This document shows positions 44,884 to 45,315 of a stretch of 45,315 nucleotides of DNA, in pieces. Origin of the DNA: Bacteroidales bacterium (GTDB lineage Bacteria > Bacteroidota > Bacteroidia > Bacteroidales > UBA932); contig JAGBAO010000021.1 in assembly GCA_017938925.1 (NCBI GenBank), positions 1 to 45,315 on the forward strand, in the 5' to 3' direction. The translations under genes and the position numbers were made by a program. Below the pieces are notes generated by a model. It did not search any database and was not told the origin of the DNA. It saw only the letters and a list, made by a program, of their open reading frames with translations. The first letter of the stretch is position 1. Each line of letters opens with the position of its first letter.

Positions 44884-45315
44884 ATGAGACAAGTAGTATT
44901 ATTAGAGCCAAAGAAGCTCGAATTCAGAAATATCCCGGATCTGTCTCCGGCAGACCTGAAGGACAACGAGATCCTTCTCAATGTAAAACGTATCGGCATC
45001 TGCGGAAGCGAGATCCATTCCTACCACGGTCTTCATCCGGCAACCTTCTATCCTGTCGTGCAGGGTCACGAATACTCTGCGGAAGTGGTTGCTGTAGGCG
45101 CTGCAGTAACGGCGGTCAAGCCGGGAGACTATGCCACCGCCCGCCCTCAGCTTGTCTGCGGTGAGTGCGGTCCGTGCCGCCGTGGCCAGTACAATGTGTG
45201 CGAGAACCTCCGTGTGCAGGCCTTCCAGGCGGACGGAGCAGCTCAGGACTATTTCATCGTTCCTGAGGACCGTATCGTGAAGCTTCCGGCAGGAATGTCG
45301 CTTGACTATGGTGCA
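44884..45315 (+). CDS. Zinc-dependent alcohol/polyol dehydrogenase (3'-truncated by window edge)
   Basis: The N-terminal 144 residues of a medium-chain dehydrogenase are visible. The catalytic zinc site is indicated by Cys40 (GICGSE) and His62-Glu63 (GHE). A structural zinc loop has Cys92, Cys95, Cys98 and Cys106 (VCGECGPCRRGQYNVC). The family oxidises alcohols, polyols or threonine with NAD(P); the Rossmann domain lies beyond the window. MRQVVLLEPKKLEFRNIPDL suggests the sorbitol or L-threonine dehydrogenase-like group. It follows the symporter gene after a hairpin-rich gap on the same strand, so it may share in use of the imported compound or start a new unit. Confidence 0.9.
   Translation, partial: MRQVVLLEPKKLEFRNIPDLSPADLKDNEILLNVKRIGICGSEIHSYHGLHPATFYPVVQGHEYSAEVVAVGAAVTAVKPGDYATARPQLVCGECGPCRRGQYNVCENLRVQAFQADGAAQDYFIVPEDRIVKLPAGMSLDYGA

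Overview
The window comes from a member of the Bacteroidota, most likely a Bacteroidales gut or rumen-type species. The evidence is the tuf–tRNA-Trp–secE–nusG–rplKAJL–rpoBC order, a SusC/SusD pair, BACON and DUF5689-like lipoproteins, fimbrillin-like domains, and a match to the Bacteroidetes -7 promoter motif (TAnnTTTG). By eye, base composition is near 50% GC apart from one AT-rich stretch inside a single gene. I cannot name a genus from the sequence alone.

Region 1 (1-12454) is housekeeping. It holds the 3' part of tuf, an intrinsic terminator directly abutting tRNA-Trp(CCA), then secE, nusG, rplK, rplA, rplJ, rplL, rpoB and rpoC, all on the + strand. A strong terminator-like hairpin sits between rplL and rpoB, and another follows rpoC. 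The second one overlaps the start codon of the next gene, an MscS-type channel (to 13438). That channel gene converges on a LacI-family regulator gene, with a symmetric hairpin between them.

Region 2 (13455-14687) is a control region. The lacI-type gene is on the - strand and is divergent from the large cluster that follows. Three direct copies of a GGGAACGGTTGC-like element lie between the two and are the best candidate operators.

Region 3 (14688-44783) is a run of 17 genes, all on the + strand, mostly with gaps of a few bases or ATGA-type overlaps. It reads as one polysaccharide-utilisation-type operon of about 30 kb. The order is: a cytoplasmic FAD oxidoreductase with an N-terminal beta-sandwich; SusC; SusD; a small BACON lipoprotein; a DUF5689-like secreted protein; a BACON-BACON-DUF5689-like lipoprotein; an S1/P1 nuclease; a third DUF5689-like protein; a fimbrillin-like/FN3 lipoprotein; a 56-residue peptide; a fimbrillin-like/beta-helix lipoprotein; a fimbrillin-like/metallophosphoesterase lipoprotein; a histidine acid phosphatase lipoprotein; a GH3; a clan GH-A (GH39-like) enzyme; a GH30; and a sodium/solute symporter. 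A zinc-dependent alcohol dehydrogenase gene begins after a hairpin-rich gap and runs off the window.

The unusual point is the combination. A glycan-type SusCD import system carries an exported nuclease with a complete zinc-ligand set and two different exported phosphatases, alongside three paralogous DUF5689-like proteins and three surface lipoproteins that share a fimbrillin-like N-terminal module. One reading is a locus that captures and dismantles phosphorylated or nucleic-acid-containing material, for example whole microbial or fungal cell debris, together with beta-glycan. The substrate is inference and is not shown by the sequence.
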